Shown here: positions 16,565 to 24,965 of the stretch, one piece after another
Numbering within the stretch: the first letter of the stretch is position 1
Layout: every line of letters starts with the position of its first letter
NCBI RefSeq assembly: GCF_010671595.1
Contig: NZ_JAABOP010000004.1
Coordinates: 186,001-250,000, forward strand
Length of the DNA: 64,000 nucleotides
DNA from: Muriicola jejuensis
GTDB lineage: Bacteria > Bacteroidota > Bacteroidia > Flavobacteriales > Flavobacteriaceae
Direction of reading: 5' to 3'
The notes under the pieces: model-generated
The model's database searches: none
What the model saw: only the letters and a program-made list of their open reading frames with translations
What the model was told of the DNA's origin: nothing
Position numbers and translations under genes: made by a program

Positions 16565-17626
16565 TCACTTGGTCCTCGCCATCCTGACGATCTGACTCGC
16601 GAACTGATTGTCGTTTTCCAGGACGGTATAGAAGTCGCCTATAAACTTTCGTGCGATCTCGAACTCCTTTTCATTGTCAAATTCTGACTTGAGTCCGTCT
16701 ATGACCCCGAAGATCTCGGGCTTTAAATCCAGGTATTGCCTGCGGACGGTCTGGAACACAGCCTCGTCCCGGACAAACCCCCGGTACATCCTGTCTGTTA
16801 CACTTTCTATGCTCAATACCTCCCCTCCTACCTGGGAAACTACGGCATAGCTGGCATCCACCAGTCCGGACATGTCAAAATCATAAGGCAGTGGGACCGT
16901 CTTGTAGTCTTCTGTAAACAGGAGTTTCTGGTTATGCTGGTAGGCCGTTGAAAAATCCGTATTGCCTATCATATACTGGAATAAATCATTCTGTACAGAA
17001 GTGATGTCGTCCTGCTCCAGCGGATGAACGACCCGGTTCATTTTTCGCGCACGGGTCCTCTCAGCCACATTGTCTATGTCCTCGATGATAAAACCCTTCA
17101 CCTGGTGTACTTTGTTCTTATTCCCTTTAAATTCAATGAATTCTATATCGGCCATCCGTGTCTTAAAGTGAAAAGGGGAGATCACTTCGTATATCTTATA
17201 GGCCATGTATTCCTTCACGATATTGTCAAGGGTGTTGGTAGACTGCACGCAGGGCATAACCAGTTTTAGCTCTTTGTTCCCCTTGAAGAGGGTGCCCTTC
17301 GCTTCGGATTTCTTGATCTTAACTTTCAGGGGAGGAAAATAGCAGTGAGTCCTGCGATAATTTCCCCTGGCCCGGATCCTGACGTCCAGGGAATCCCAGT
17401 TTCCTTCATCTTTGAAATGGAGCTTAGTGAAAAGATAAGTACTGTCATTGGTCTCCTTTTTCATTTCCTTGTTGGAAAACGCCAGCCTGATAGGCAGGGT
17501 TTCCTGTTCGAGGAATAATCTGCTGGTCTCTTTTACCTCAACTGTATCTTCAGCAGCCTGGGAGATCAAACAGGCGGGATAAAGAAACAGGATGTACAGG
17601 ATAAAAAGTAATGTTTGGTTATTCAC
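16565..17626 (-). CDS. Secreted protein with CotH-kinase-like pattern
   Basis: 353 residues with a signal peptide ending about residue 24 (LYPACLISQAAE). I do not recognise a named family with certainty. The order VRIRARGNYRR, PPLKVKIKK, KELKLV, NIVKEYMAYKIYE, GFIIEDIDNVA, YMIGNTDFS, HNQKLL and PLPYDFDMSG resembles the CotH atypical kinase fold: a lysine strand, a late Asn/Asp segment and a metal-binding DFD. If so, it would be an exported kinase or pseudokinase. It stands alone, convergent with the esterase gene and divergent from the bestrophin-like gene. Confidence 0.65.
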   Translation of the reverse strand: MNNQTLLFILYILFLYPACLISQAAEDTVEVKETSRLFLEQETLPIRLAFSNKEMKKETNDSTYLFTKLHFKDEGNWDSLDVRIRARGNYRRTHCYFPPLKVKIKKSEAKGTLFKGNKELKLVMPCVQSTNTLDNIVKEYMAYKIYEVISPFHFKTRMADIEFIEFKGNKNKVHQVKGFIIEDIDNVAERTRARKMNRVVHPLEQDDITSVQNDLFQYMIGNTDFSTAYQHNQKLLFTEDYKTVPLPYDFDMSGLVDASYAVVSQVGGEVLSIESVTDRMYRGFVRDEAVFQTVRRQYLDLKPEIFGVIDGLKSEFDNEKEFEIARKFIGDFYTVLENDNQFASQIVRMARTK

Positions 17627-17720
17627 AACTTTGTGGTTAGCTTTAACATGTTAATATACTAAATTTCCGACCATTAAACTATACCTGTCCATAATTAACC
17701 AACGGACCCTGATCGCACTG

Positions 17721-18410
17721 ATGATATCGGTGCTGACCGTGGTGCTGTGTTTTCAGCTGAACATCAGGTTTCACATAGACCTCACCCTCTTGAGTATTGC
17801 CATAGTTTTCCCACTGGTATTTACCATCAGGGGGTCTTTTAGAAGAAGGGAAAAAGCCCTTGAGCACCTCAGTCAGTTCAGAAGCGCTCTGAAGACCATG
17901 TATTATTTTGCCAATGCATCCACCAATCTTTCCCCGGAAGAGAAGAAGGAAATCTCGGATATCCTCAAGGAGATCAGTGACAGTTCTATGGAGCATTTGA
18001 AGAACAATATAGAGACCACCGAGTATCTGGACCCCATCATCAACAAGGTACAGACCTTTGTTGAAGCTAAGGGTGAAGTGATGTCGGGGCGACTCAAAGA
18101 CAGGATGTTCAGGTTTATGAACGATCTGCACGAATCCCTGGAAAACCTGCATGCCATCAATACACACAGGACTCCACTGAGTCTTAAGGCCTATTGCAAG
18201 ATCTTTATCTACATCTTTCCTTTGCTGTATGCACCTACCATTATCCATGATATGGGAGCGGATAATCCGACCTATGTGACCTTTTTTGTGGTGCTGCTGA
18301 CGGAGTTCATCCTCATATCCCTTTACAACATACAGGACCAACTCGAATTCCCCTTCGACGATTACGGCCTGGATGATATCAAGCTAGAAAGTTTCAAAAT
18401 AGACCGGTAG
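17721..18410 (+). CDS. Bestrophin-like membrane protein
   Basis: 229 residues. Two hydrophobic segments lie at the N-terminus (about 1-35), then a charged helical region (about 38-150), then two more near 158-172 and 188-205. The sequence RTPLSLKAYCKIFIYIFPLL and the tail QLEFPFDDYGLDDIKLE recall bestrophin-family anion channels, which end a TM helix with a PFG.d.nDl motif. The reading frame is open upstream to 17655 and would extend the first helix (KLYLSIINQRTLIAL...), but no ATG, GTG or TTG exists there. The start is either the ATG given or a rare ATT at 17673. Function: possible anion channel, low certainty. Confidence 0.65.
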   Translation: MISVLTVVLCFQLNIRFHIDLTLLSIAIVFPLVFTIRGSFRRREKALEHLSQFRSALKTMYYFANASTNLSPEEKKEISDILKEISDSSMEHLKNNIETTEYLDPIINKVQTFVEAKGEVMSGRLKDRMFRFMNDLHESLENLHAINTHRTPLSLKAYCKIFIYIFPLLYAPTIIHDMGADNPTYVTFFVVLLTEFILISLYNIQDQLEFPFDDYGLDDIKLESFKIDR

Positions 18411-18576
18411 CACAGCAAGAACAAGACTCCTCCCGTTAGGATAATGTGCACGCCTTCAGAGAATTAAGGTGCATTTCATCGGATTTTGTGTCGTACAACG
18501 GAATAATCGAACCTTTCGTGGTGTAGAATTCAGGCTTAAACCGAAAATCCTTTACTTTAAACTTTATCCAAATCTT

Positions 18577-18669
18577 ATGAACAGAAGAACTACTCTTACC
18601 TTCCTGGTATACGCTTTTTTTACCTTTTGCTTTATTTGGGCCTTTTACATCCTCATGGCGAAGCTTTGA
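18577..18669 (+). CDS. Possible 30-residue single-TM peptide
   Basis: ATG frame of 30 codons encoding MNRRTTLTFL, a central hydrophobic helix rich in Phe, Tyr and Trp, and a basic end MAKL. It has the layout of a small inner-membrane peptide with a positively charged N-terminus. A terminator-like hairpin follows after 9 bases, which supports transcription. It could be a chance frame. Confidence 0.35.
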   Translation: MNRRTTLTFLVYAFFTFCFIWAFYILMAKL

Positions 18670-18678
18670 ATGAATGAT

Positions 18679-18700
18679 ATCGGCCTGGTCCGATCTTTTT
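18679..18700 (+). terminator. Short hairpin with T-tract
   Basis: 5-base stem ATCGG (18679-18683) / CCGAT (18690-18694), 6-base loop, then CTTTTT. It lies just after the 30-codon frame and may also end the bestrophin-like transcript. Confidence 0.45.
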
Positions 18701-18864
18701 CTCCTGAATACCATTTATTTCACCCTAAAAAATCTTTTTTTGTAGGAATATTCTGTCGTTTATAACTTCCTGATAACAAATTCATTACTCTGTTCACAAT
18801 TTTTTGCACTTCTTCTAGTTTTGATAGAGGTAATATATTGTACCGCTGAAGACCAAGTAAAGTC

Positions 18865-20520
18865 ATGGGAATCACACAGCGTTCGAGTCTGCTTTGCCTG
18901 ATCCTGGGTGTCTTGTTCCTGTCTGCTAGAACAAATGCTGCCCTGTTAATCAGGGAGGATCCTATTGAGGTCAGCAAAAAAGTGATCGCAGATGATCCTT
19001 CGCCATGGAATGAAGCCGAATACAGGGCTATAAGGGAAGAAATCGGCCCGATCAGGGCTCTGGGTGAAATGGAGAAGAATTACCTGCTTCTGCAGTCTCC
19101 CTGGTTAGGAACAGAATACCTTCAGGGAGTTTACGAAGAAGGGGTGAACAGCATTCCTGTGGAACAATTGCTGGACCTGCTTAACCTGGCGACCAACTCA
19201 CCCGTCCAGACCAGCAGGAAACTGGCTGAGATCAGCCTGCAACAAGCCTTACTGGAGTATGAGAAAGCCTTTGCTATAGCCGCAAACCTCAAGTCGGATT
19301 CATCCGTGGCCTACGAAGACGGGATCGTATTCCTGCAAAACAGGTTCGGATATCTGAAAATGCAAACCGCTAAAAAACTGCTCAATGAGAGCGGGGAGGT
19401 TAAGAACGTCGGCGTTGATAAAAAGATCAGTAAAAAGATCACGGACCGGTTCAGGAGTCTGCGGAAAAAATACGCAGACGAGATCCCTCTTTCCAATGCC
19501 CTGGAAGAGATCAAAGCCTTCTACACCCTGCTGGAAGAAGTGGTCTCTGGCCTGGCCCTGGTTAAACCCTATACCGAATTTACCCAGACCATCACCGAAT
19601 TGAACGAAGTACAGTTGCGGGAACGAAAGCATTGGCGCTCAGGCCTGGAGATCACCTACCCCAGTAAAGGCAGCGTGTGGACCATCCCCGATCCAGCATC
19701 CATACAATGGACGTCAGAAAATCTTCCGGCTGAGAAAACCATAAAATTCTACCTCCTCCGAAACAACACGGTGATCCAGGAACTGGGAACCTTTAAAAAC
19801 AATTCTCTGGCTGAAGGCATAAGACTGAATACCACCCTGCCGGCGGGAAACAATTACAGGGTCATGGGTATCGAGCTTTTTCCCGCCGATAAATTCCATA
19901 CGGCCAAATTTGCCTCCCCATATTTTACTATCGAAAAAAGAGATCCCAATACTCCGCCTCCCGCGGATGAAATCATCCTTGCCAAAGAAACCCAACCCGA
20001 ACCTGAACCAGAAGTGACGGTAGTTGAAGAGGTTGTGGAAGTAATAGAACCTGTGGTAGAAGACGAAGTTATTAGCATGGTCCCTGAAGAGGAAATAGAA
20101 GAAGTGACAGAGGAGGTTGAAACAGCGGTTGAGGAGGAAATCACTGAAGCGGTAATGCCTGAAAAGCGAACCGATTTTGACGGCAGGACCATAACCTATG
20201 TCAAAGAACTGGAGGTCAATAGCCGGATCATACAGATCAACTTATGGGATCATGGAAGGCAGGACGGGGACATTGTCTCCATCTACCTCAACGGATACCC
20301 CATCGTCTCAAAATACAACCTCACCTACCAGAAAAAGGGCTTTGAACTTAACCTGGATCCTTCCCAGCCCAATGACCTTTTTCTCTACGCACATAACCTG
20401 GGCAGATTTCCGCCCAATACGGTCTCCATCGAGATCATTGACGGGGAGACCTCGGAGAACATCATTCTGAATTCCGATCTCTCCCAATGCGAAGCGGTCC
20501 TGATCAATGTGAAGGAATAG
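18865..20520 (+). CDS. Secreted multidomain protein with Kre9/KNH-like Ig domain and acidic Val/Glu/Pro linker
   Basis: 551 residues. Signal peptide about 1-25 (ending NAALL). Residues about 30-255 are helical and charged, with no family I recognise. Residues about 265-355 (ITYPSKGSVWTIPDPASIQW ... SPYFTI) match the Ser/Thr-rich Kre9/KNH surface-protein domain. Residues about 370-435 are a low-complexity Glu/Val/Pro linker (EPEPEVTVVEEVVEVIEPVV). Residues about 450-551 form a beta domain with DGDIVSIYLNGYPIV, found in other Bacteroidota surface proteins. It is probably periplasmic or surface-exposed. No T9SS C-terminal sorting domain is evident. Function unknown. Confidence 0.75.
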   Translation: MGITQRSSLLCLILGVLFLSARTNAALLIREDPIEVSKKVIADDPSPWNEAEYRAIREEIGPIRALGEMEKNYLLLQSPWLGTEYLQGVYEEGVNSIPVEQLLDLLNLATNSPVQTSRKLAEISLQQALLEYEKAFAIAANLKSDSSVAYEDGIVFLQNRFGYLKMQTAKKLLNESGEVKNVGVDKKISKKITDRFRSLRKKYADEIPLSNALEEIKAFYTLLEEVVSGLALVKPYTEFTQTITELNEVQLRERKHWRSGLEITYPSKGSVWTIPDPASIQWTSENLPAEKTIKFYLLRNNTVIQELGTFKNNSLAEGIRLNTTLPAGNNYRVMGIELFPADKFHTAKFASPYFTIEKRDPNTPPPADEIILAKETQPEPEPEVTVVEEVVEVIEPVVEDEVISMVPEEEIEEVTEEVETAVEEEITEAVMPEKRTDFDGRTITYVKELEVNSRIIQINLWDHGRQDGDIVSIYLNGYPIVSKYNLTYQKKGFELNLDPSQPNDLFLYAHNLGRFPPNTVSIEIIDGETSENIILNSDLSQCEAVLINVKE

Positions 20521-20546
20521 TTCACCCTTCGATTTACAGATTTTGA

Positions 20547-20554
20547 TATCTTTA
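20547..20554 (+). promoter_or_regulatory. Candidate -7 box abutting the DUF819 start (leaderless)
   Basis: TATCTTTA (7 of 8 to TAnnTTTG), separated from the ATG by exactly 4 bases (GGGC). Initiation at the usual distance would place the 5' end at or near the start codon. Confidence 0.35.
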
Positions 20555-20558
20555 GGGC

Positions 20559-21692
20559 ATGCGCTTACCTGAAGATCCTGTCTATGTCCTAGGAGTTCTC
20601 TGTTTGCTGGTAATCCTGTCTATTTATGCCGGGAAGACCCGGTTTGGGAAAAAGCTGGGGGCCGCTCTTATCGTGATCGTCCTGACAGCCATTCTTGCTA
20701 ACCTGGGCTGGATCCCGAGTGCATCCAACTCCATCCCCCTCTACGACGGTATCTTTACTTACCTGGCGCCTATATCGATCTTCTACCTTCTTCTCGGGGT
20801 CAATCTGACCTCCATTAAAAAGGCCGGTGCTCCCATGATCCTCCTCTTTCTATTGGGATCTTTGGCCACTGCCTGCGGGATCCTGGCGGCCTGGTTCATC
20901 CTTTCCCCTGAACGCGTATTCGGGTCTGACGGGGATACCCTGGCCGGGATGCTGACCGGCACCTATACGGGGGGAAGCGTAAATTTCAATGCCATTGCCC
21001 TGGAGTACGACTTCCAGGAAAAAGGGTTGCTCTATGCAGGCACAATCGCCGTAGACAACGTGGTCACCACTCTATGGATTGTGATCACCCTCTCCATCCC
21101 TGCTCTTATGCGGCGATTCTGGAAGGACAAAAAACTGGCCATGAGGGAAAGCACAATGGATGCTGAAAAGAAGGATACACTTTCCATGCATTCTCTGATG
21201 TGGCTGATGTTCATTGGGGTGGCGGCCTATTTTGTATCGGAATGGATCTCTGTCCAGTTCCCGCAGATTCCATCCATCCTCACGATCTCTACGATCGGTA
21301 TTCTGCTTGCTCAGGTACCTTTCGTCAATCGCCTTCCGGGGAGCCATACCCTCGGCCTCTATCTGATCTATCTCTTCCTGGCCGTCATAGGTGCCTATTG
21401 CGAACTCAGCTCGGTGGTCGACCTGCAGGAGATTGGCATCACCATCCTTCTTTTTGCCTCTCTGGCCGTGTTCATACACGGTGTCCTTATCGTACTGCTG
21501 GGAGGTTTGATCTACCGGGACTGGGACATGATCGCTATCGTGAGTCAGGCCAACATAGGCGGAGGAACCACTGCCATCGCCCTGGCCGAAACCTTCGGCA
21601 GGAATGAACTTATACTGCCCGCCATCCTGGTGGGCACCCTCGGCAATGCTCTGGGCACTTACCTCGGTTTTCTCGTGGTGTATATCCTTTGA
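20559..21692 (+). CDS. DUF819-family membrane transporter
   Basis: 377 residues, about 10 hydrophobic helices. The family segment LAGMLTGTYTGGSVNFNAIA in the middle and NIGGGTTAIALAETFGR near the C-terminus form the inverted Gly-rich repeats typical of DUF819 (YjcL-like) proteins. The fold resembles that of sodium-dependent carriers. Substrate unknown. It is monocistronic; the next gene starts 173 bases later with its own leader. Confidence 0.85.
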   Translation: MRLPEDPVYVLGVLCLLVILSIYAGKTRFGKKLGAALIVIVLTAILANLGWIPSASNSIPLYDGIFTYLAPISIFYLLLGVNLTSIKKAGAPMILLFLLGSLATACGILAAWFILSPERVFGSDGDTLAGMLTGTYTGGSVNFNAIALEYDFQEKGLLYAGTIAVDNVVTTLWIVITLSIPALMRRFWKDKKLAMRESTMDAEKKDTLSMHSLMWLMFIGVAAYFVSEWISVQFPQIPSILTISTIGILLAQVPFVNRLPGSHTLGLYLIYLFLAVIGAYCELSSVVDLQEIGITILLFASLAVFIHGVLIVLLGGLIYRDWDMIAIVSQANIGGGTTAIALAETFGRNELILPAILVGTLGNALGTYLGFLVVYIL

Positions 21693-21865
21693 TCTTGCTC
21701 GGTACCATTCGGTCAGTTCTTCGTTGATGCTGGATTCAAAAGCAAGTCTAAGGTCCACTCTGGGTACACTAAAGATCGGATAGGTCCCGTAGTTTTGATA
21801 GATTTTGACTAACCTCCCTTTTGGCAAGATTCTATTTGAAGGAATAATGCTATCTTCCCATTTCT

Positions 21866-23122
21866 ATGAATCCGAAAAGTCCGCCCTGGTATTTCCTGGC
21901 ATTGCTTATCCTGGCTGGGGAGTCCGTTTTCATCCTGCCCTTCGTCCTGGCCCGGGTATTCCGGCCTACCGTCCTGGATACTTTTGGGCTTACCAACGTG
22001 GAACTCGGGCTGTGTTTTTCTGTTTACGGCTTTGTAGCCCTGGTCGCCTACCTGCTGGGTGGACCGATTGCCGACAAATACCCACCCCGGAAACTGATCG
22101 CCACAGCGCTCTGGGCAACGGCTCTGGGCGGACTGCTTTACGCTACCTTTCCGGCATTCGAAACCCTTCAGATCCTTTACGGTTACTGGGGCCTTACCAC
22201 CATATTCCTCTTCTGGGCGCCAATGATCAAAGCCACACGGGTTTGGGGAGGCGATACTTCCCAGGGCAAGGCCTTTGGTTTTCTCGATGGAGGACGCGGG
22301 CTGGTTGGGGCACTTTTCGGCACCATGGGGGTGTATATATTCTCACTCTTTATACCATCAGAAGGCACGGTGCTTTCCCTGGAGGAAAGCAGGGAGGCAT
22401 TTTCCCATGTGATCCTTATTTCTTCTGCCATCGTTGCGGTAGTCGGAATACTTGTATGGGCCTTTATGAAACTGGATCCCGAGTTGGAGCGGTCTATAAG
22501 TGTTGAGCGCATCACCCGCTCTCAGATTGGAGAAGTGTTGAAATTACCTTCTGTCTGGTTGCTAATGGTCATCATCTTATGCGCCTATGTAGGGTACAAG
22601 ATTACGGATGTATTTTCCCTCTATGCACGGGATGTCATGGGGTACACCCAGGTGGAGTCGGCCGGAGTGGGTACTTTCCTGTTGTACATCCGTCCGGTGG
22701 TTGGGATTGCCATAGGGATTTTGGCCGATCGTTCCAGAACCACCCTATGGTTATTGCTGAGCTTTATCATCGCTTTCATTGGCTCACTCCTTTTTGCTAC
22801 TGGGATCGTAACCGCTTCCTTCACCACCCTGTTTTTTATGTCGATCCTGATCGTGGCCACAGGAGTATACGCGGCCCGATCCCTCTATTTCTCAGTGATG
22901 AGGCTCGGTAGGATCCCCATTATCCTCACAGGAACTGCTGTGGGCCTGATCTCCCTGGTAGGCTATACCCCCGATATCTTTGCAGGACCGGCCATGGGCT
23001 ACCTGCTCGATCGTTCCCCCGGCGTTGCCGGCCATCAGGATGTTTTCTGGATGCTTGCGTTGTTCTCCGCCATTGGAGGGCTGACTGCGGCTTGTTACTT
23101 CAGGCTCTACAGGAAAAGTTAA
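21866..23122 (+). CDS. MFS transporter
   Basis: 418 residues with 12 predicted TM helices. Loop 2-3 carries the MFS pattern GGPIADKYPPRKL, and the second half has a related element ILADRSRTTLW. There is a central cytoplasmic loop near residues 205-225 (KLDPELERSISVERI). It is close in style to nucleoside- or sugar-type MFS proteins of Bacteroidota, but I cannot name the substrate. The upstream sequence TATCTTCC, 7 bases before the ATG, may be a -7 box. Confidence 0.85.
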   Translation: MNPKSPPWYFLALLILAGESVFILPFVLARVFRPTVLDTFGLTNVELGLCFSVYGFVALVAYLLGGPIADKYPPRKLIATALWATALGGLLYATFPAFETLQILYGYWGLTTIFLFWAPMIKATRVWGGDTSQGKAFGFLDGGRGLVGALFGTMGVYIFSLFIPSEGTVLSLEESREAFSHVILISSAIVAVVGILVWAFMKLDPELERSISVERITRSQIGEVLKLPSVWLLMVIILCAYVGYKITDVFSLYARDVMGYTQVESAGVGTFLLYIRPVVGIAIGILADRSRTTLWLLLSFIIAFIGSLLFATGIVTASFTTLFFMSILIVATGVYAARSLYFSVMRLGRIPIILTGTAVGLISLVGYTPDIFAGPAMGYLLDRSPGVAGHQDVFWMLALFSAIGGLTAACYFRLYRKS

Positions 23123-23137
23123 GGAAATTCGGAATAG

Positions 23138-23157
23138 GCTGAAAATTATTCAGCTTT
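23138..23157. terminator. Weak hairpin between convergent genes
   Basis: Perfect 6-base stem GCTGAA / TTCAGC with a 5-base loop, followed by TTT on the plus strand. It overlaps the stop codon of the minus-strand DUF2721 gene. Confidence 0.35.
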
Positions 23158-23557
23158 GGTCCAGATGATCCTCTATGTCTTTCAGGTGAAGACCCAGGGC
23201 CCTGGTAGAGATCTGTATTTCCCGGATGAGCAATCCCAGAGAAATGATCAGGAGAACCAGTGCTATCCCAAAGATCCAGACGGCCGCCAACTGTTGTTCC
23301 ACATAGATCAGGAACATGGTGAGGACGCAGAGCAACAGGCTGCTGATCCCGAATATCTGCATCCATCGGGTAAGGTTGAGACGCAATTTCAGATTCCGTA
23401 TCTGTTCGATGAGGGTATCGTCCTTCTTCTGCAGGAAAATGTCGTGCAAATTGCGAATGACCGCCGCATAGGCCAGGAACCTGTTGGTATATGCCAACAT
23501 GATAAGGGAAATGGCCGAGAATAAAAGGGCCGGGGTGGTCAGGGTCAGTTCTTCCAT
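23150..23557 (-). CDS. DUF2721 membrane protein
   Basis: 135 residues from the ATG at 23557 (MEELTLTTPALLFSAIS). A longer frame to 23638 exists, but its extra 27 residues do not fit the family, and a TATTTTTG box at 23586-23593 lies within that stretch. There are three TM helices: about residues 7-30, 68-87 and 90-110. The first helix ends in NRFLAYAAVIR, typical of DUF2721. Function unknown. Confidence 0.8.
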   Translation of the reverse strand: MEELTLTTPALLFSAISLIMLAYTNRFLAYAAVIRNLHDIFLQKKDDTLIEQIRNLKLRLNLTRWMQIFGISSLLLCVLTMFLIYVEQQLAAVWIFGIALVLLIISLGLLIREIQISTRALGLHLKDIEDHLDQS

Positions 23558-23585
23558 AATAAGGATAAAGGTTCGATTTTGCCTG

Positions 23586-23593
23586 CAAAAATA
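23586..23593 (-). promoter_or_regulatory. Candidate -7 box of the DUF2721 gene
   Basis: Minus strand TATTTTTG, an exact match to TAnnTTTG, 28 bases before the ATG at 23557. It supports the shorter start. The nearest TTG is 26 bases further upstream, longer than usual. Confidence 0.38.
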
Positions 23594-23707
23594 GGGCTTT
23601 CGGATCAGTAAATCGGATACAAGCCCATTGCAAGCCATAGGCTTTCAAAAATATCTCGGAATAAGTGAGAAATCTGTACCTTGGAGATCGAAGATCAAAA
23701 CTACCCT

Positions 23708-24934
23708 ATGGAACTTGATATTTCTTTCGTACGCAGTCAATTCCCTGCATTTTCCGAGCCTGGCCTTGAGGGATGGGCCTTTTTTGAAAATGCAGGTGGA
23801 TCCTATCCCTGCCGCCAATTCATTGATAAATTATACGGCTTTTACCTTAAAAACAAGGTACAGCCCTATTATCCCTATCCCGCATCCATGCGTGCGGGCG
23901 AGATGATGGATGAGTCCTATGCGAGGATGGCCGCATATCTCAATGTGAGCCCCGAAGAGATCCATTTCGGACCCTCCACCACCCAAAATGTGTATGTATT
24001 GGCTCATGCCATGCGGCCCATGTGGGAAAATGGGGATGAGGTCGTAGTCTCCTGCCAGGACCACGAGGCCAATGCCGGAACTTGGCGCAGATTGAAGGAA
24101 AGGGGAATCATTGTAAAGGAATGGCATGTGGATCGTGAAACAGGGATGCTCGATGCCGGGGATCTCGACAGTTTACTCAGTGAACGCACCCGGATGGTGG
24201 CCTTTCCGCATTGTTCCAACGTCATCGGATATTTCAATCCCGTACGGGAGATCAGCAATAAGGTAAAAAAAGCAGGGGCCAACTGTGTGGTTGATGGGGT
24301 TGCTGCAGCCCCTCACGGTTTTCCGGACCTAAGCACCCTGGGTGCGGATATTTACATGTTCTCCCTTTACAAGACTTATGGCCCTCACCTGGGTCTGATG
24401 TACGTCGATCATGCCCTGATCGAAAAAATGGAGAACCAGTCACACTTTTTTAAAGAAGGAATCACAAGGAGCATGATCACGCCTGCAGGCCCAGATCATG
24501 CCCAGATTGGTGCAGTAAGTGGTATTCTGGATTACTATGACGCGGTCTACAACCGGCATTTTAAGGCACCGGCATCTCCTAATAATCGAAATACTGCACT
24601 TGCTGGCCTTTTCAGGGAACATAAACAAAAATTGTTAGACCCTTTGCTAAACTTCCTTCGTTCCAGGGAGGATGTGAAGGTCATAGGACCGGAAAGTACC
24701 GCCCATAGGGCTCCCACTGTGTCTATATTGCCTCTGAAGAAGAACCTGGACGATGTCTATGCCGGCCTTGTAAAACACCGGTTGATGCTGGGTAAAGGCG
24801 ACTTCTATGCGGTTCGTCCTTTAATGGATATGGAGATCCCCCGATCACCTGGTGTGATACGCATGTCCTTTCTCCATTACAATACAAGCGAAGAAATAGA
24901 GCAATTGATCAGGGGCCTGGAAAATTCACTTTAA
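23708..24934 (+). CDS. Class V aminotransferase / cysteine desulfurase-like enzyme
   Basis: PLP enzyme of 408 residues from the ATG at 23708 (MELDISFVRSQFPAF); the frame extends 9 codons upstream without a conserved match. FFENAGGSYPC near the N-terminus, FGPSTTQNVYVLAHAM, QDHEAN (the His stacks on PLP), VVDGVAAAPHG (Asp binds the pyridine N), and the Schiff-base lysine in MFSLYKTYGPHLG are all visible. The HEAN/YKTYGPH variant belongs to the CsdA-like group often annotated as cysteine desulfurase-like. The flexible loop with a catalytic Cys that defines SufS/IscS is not evident, and no suf or isc genes are adjacent, so the substrate is open. Confidence 0.85.
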   Translation: MELDISFVRSQFPAFSEPGLEGWAFFENAGGSYPCRQFIDKLYGFYLKNKVQPYYPYPASMRAGEMMDESYARMAAYLNVSPEEIHFGPSTTQNVYVLAHAMRPMWENGDEVVVSCQDHEANAGTWRRLKERGIIVKEWHVDRETGMLDAGDLDSLLSERTRMVAFPHCSNVIGYFNPVREISNKVKKAGANCVVDGVAAAPHGFPDLSTLGADIYMFSLYKTYGPHLGLMYVDHALIEKMENQSHFFKEGITRSMITPAGPDHAQIGAVSGILDYYDAVYNRHFKAPASPNNRNTALAGLFREHKQKLLDPLLNFLRSREDVKVIGPESTAHRAPTVSILPLKKNLDDVYAGLVKHRLMLGKGDFYAVRPLMDMEIPRSPGVIRMSFLHYNTSEEIEQLIRGLENSL

Positions 24935-24965
24935 AATGGTAGTAAAACCAGCGAAAAGGCTTTTC

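Larger units (their letters stand above)
18411..18864. other. 454-base intergenic region
   Basis: Contains one short hydrophobic reading frame (18577-18669) followed by a hairpin and T-tract (18679-18700). The rest is AT-rich; I see no tRNA, no repeat and no other coding signal. The last 60 bases must hold the promoter of the gene at 18865, but no convincing TTG/TAnnTTTG pair is visible. Confidence 0.6.

Noticed and set aside
20026-20160. Glu/Val-rich coding stretch as a DNA repeat or CRISPR-like array
   Set aside because: The period is irregular and explained by a low-complexity protein linker in the gene at 18865.
21805-22506. Long plus-strand frame (233 codons) overlapping the start of the MFS gene
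   Set aside because: It is a shifted frame of the MFS coding sequence with Pro/Arg/Gly-rich, non-membrane sequence and no family resemblance.
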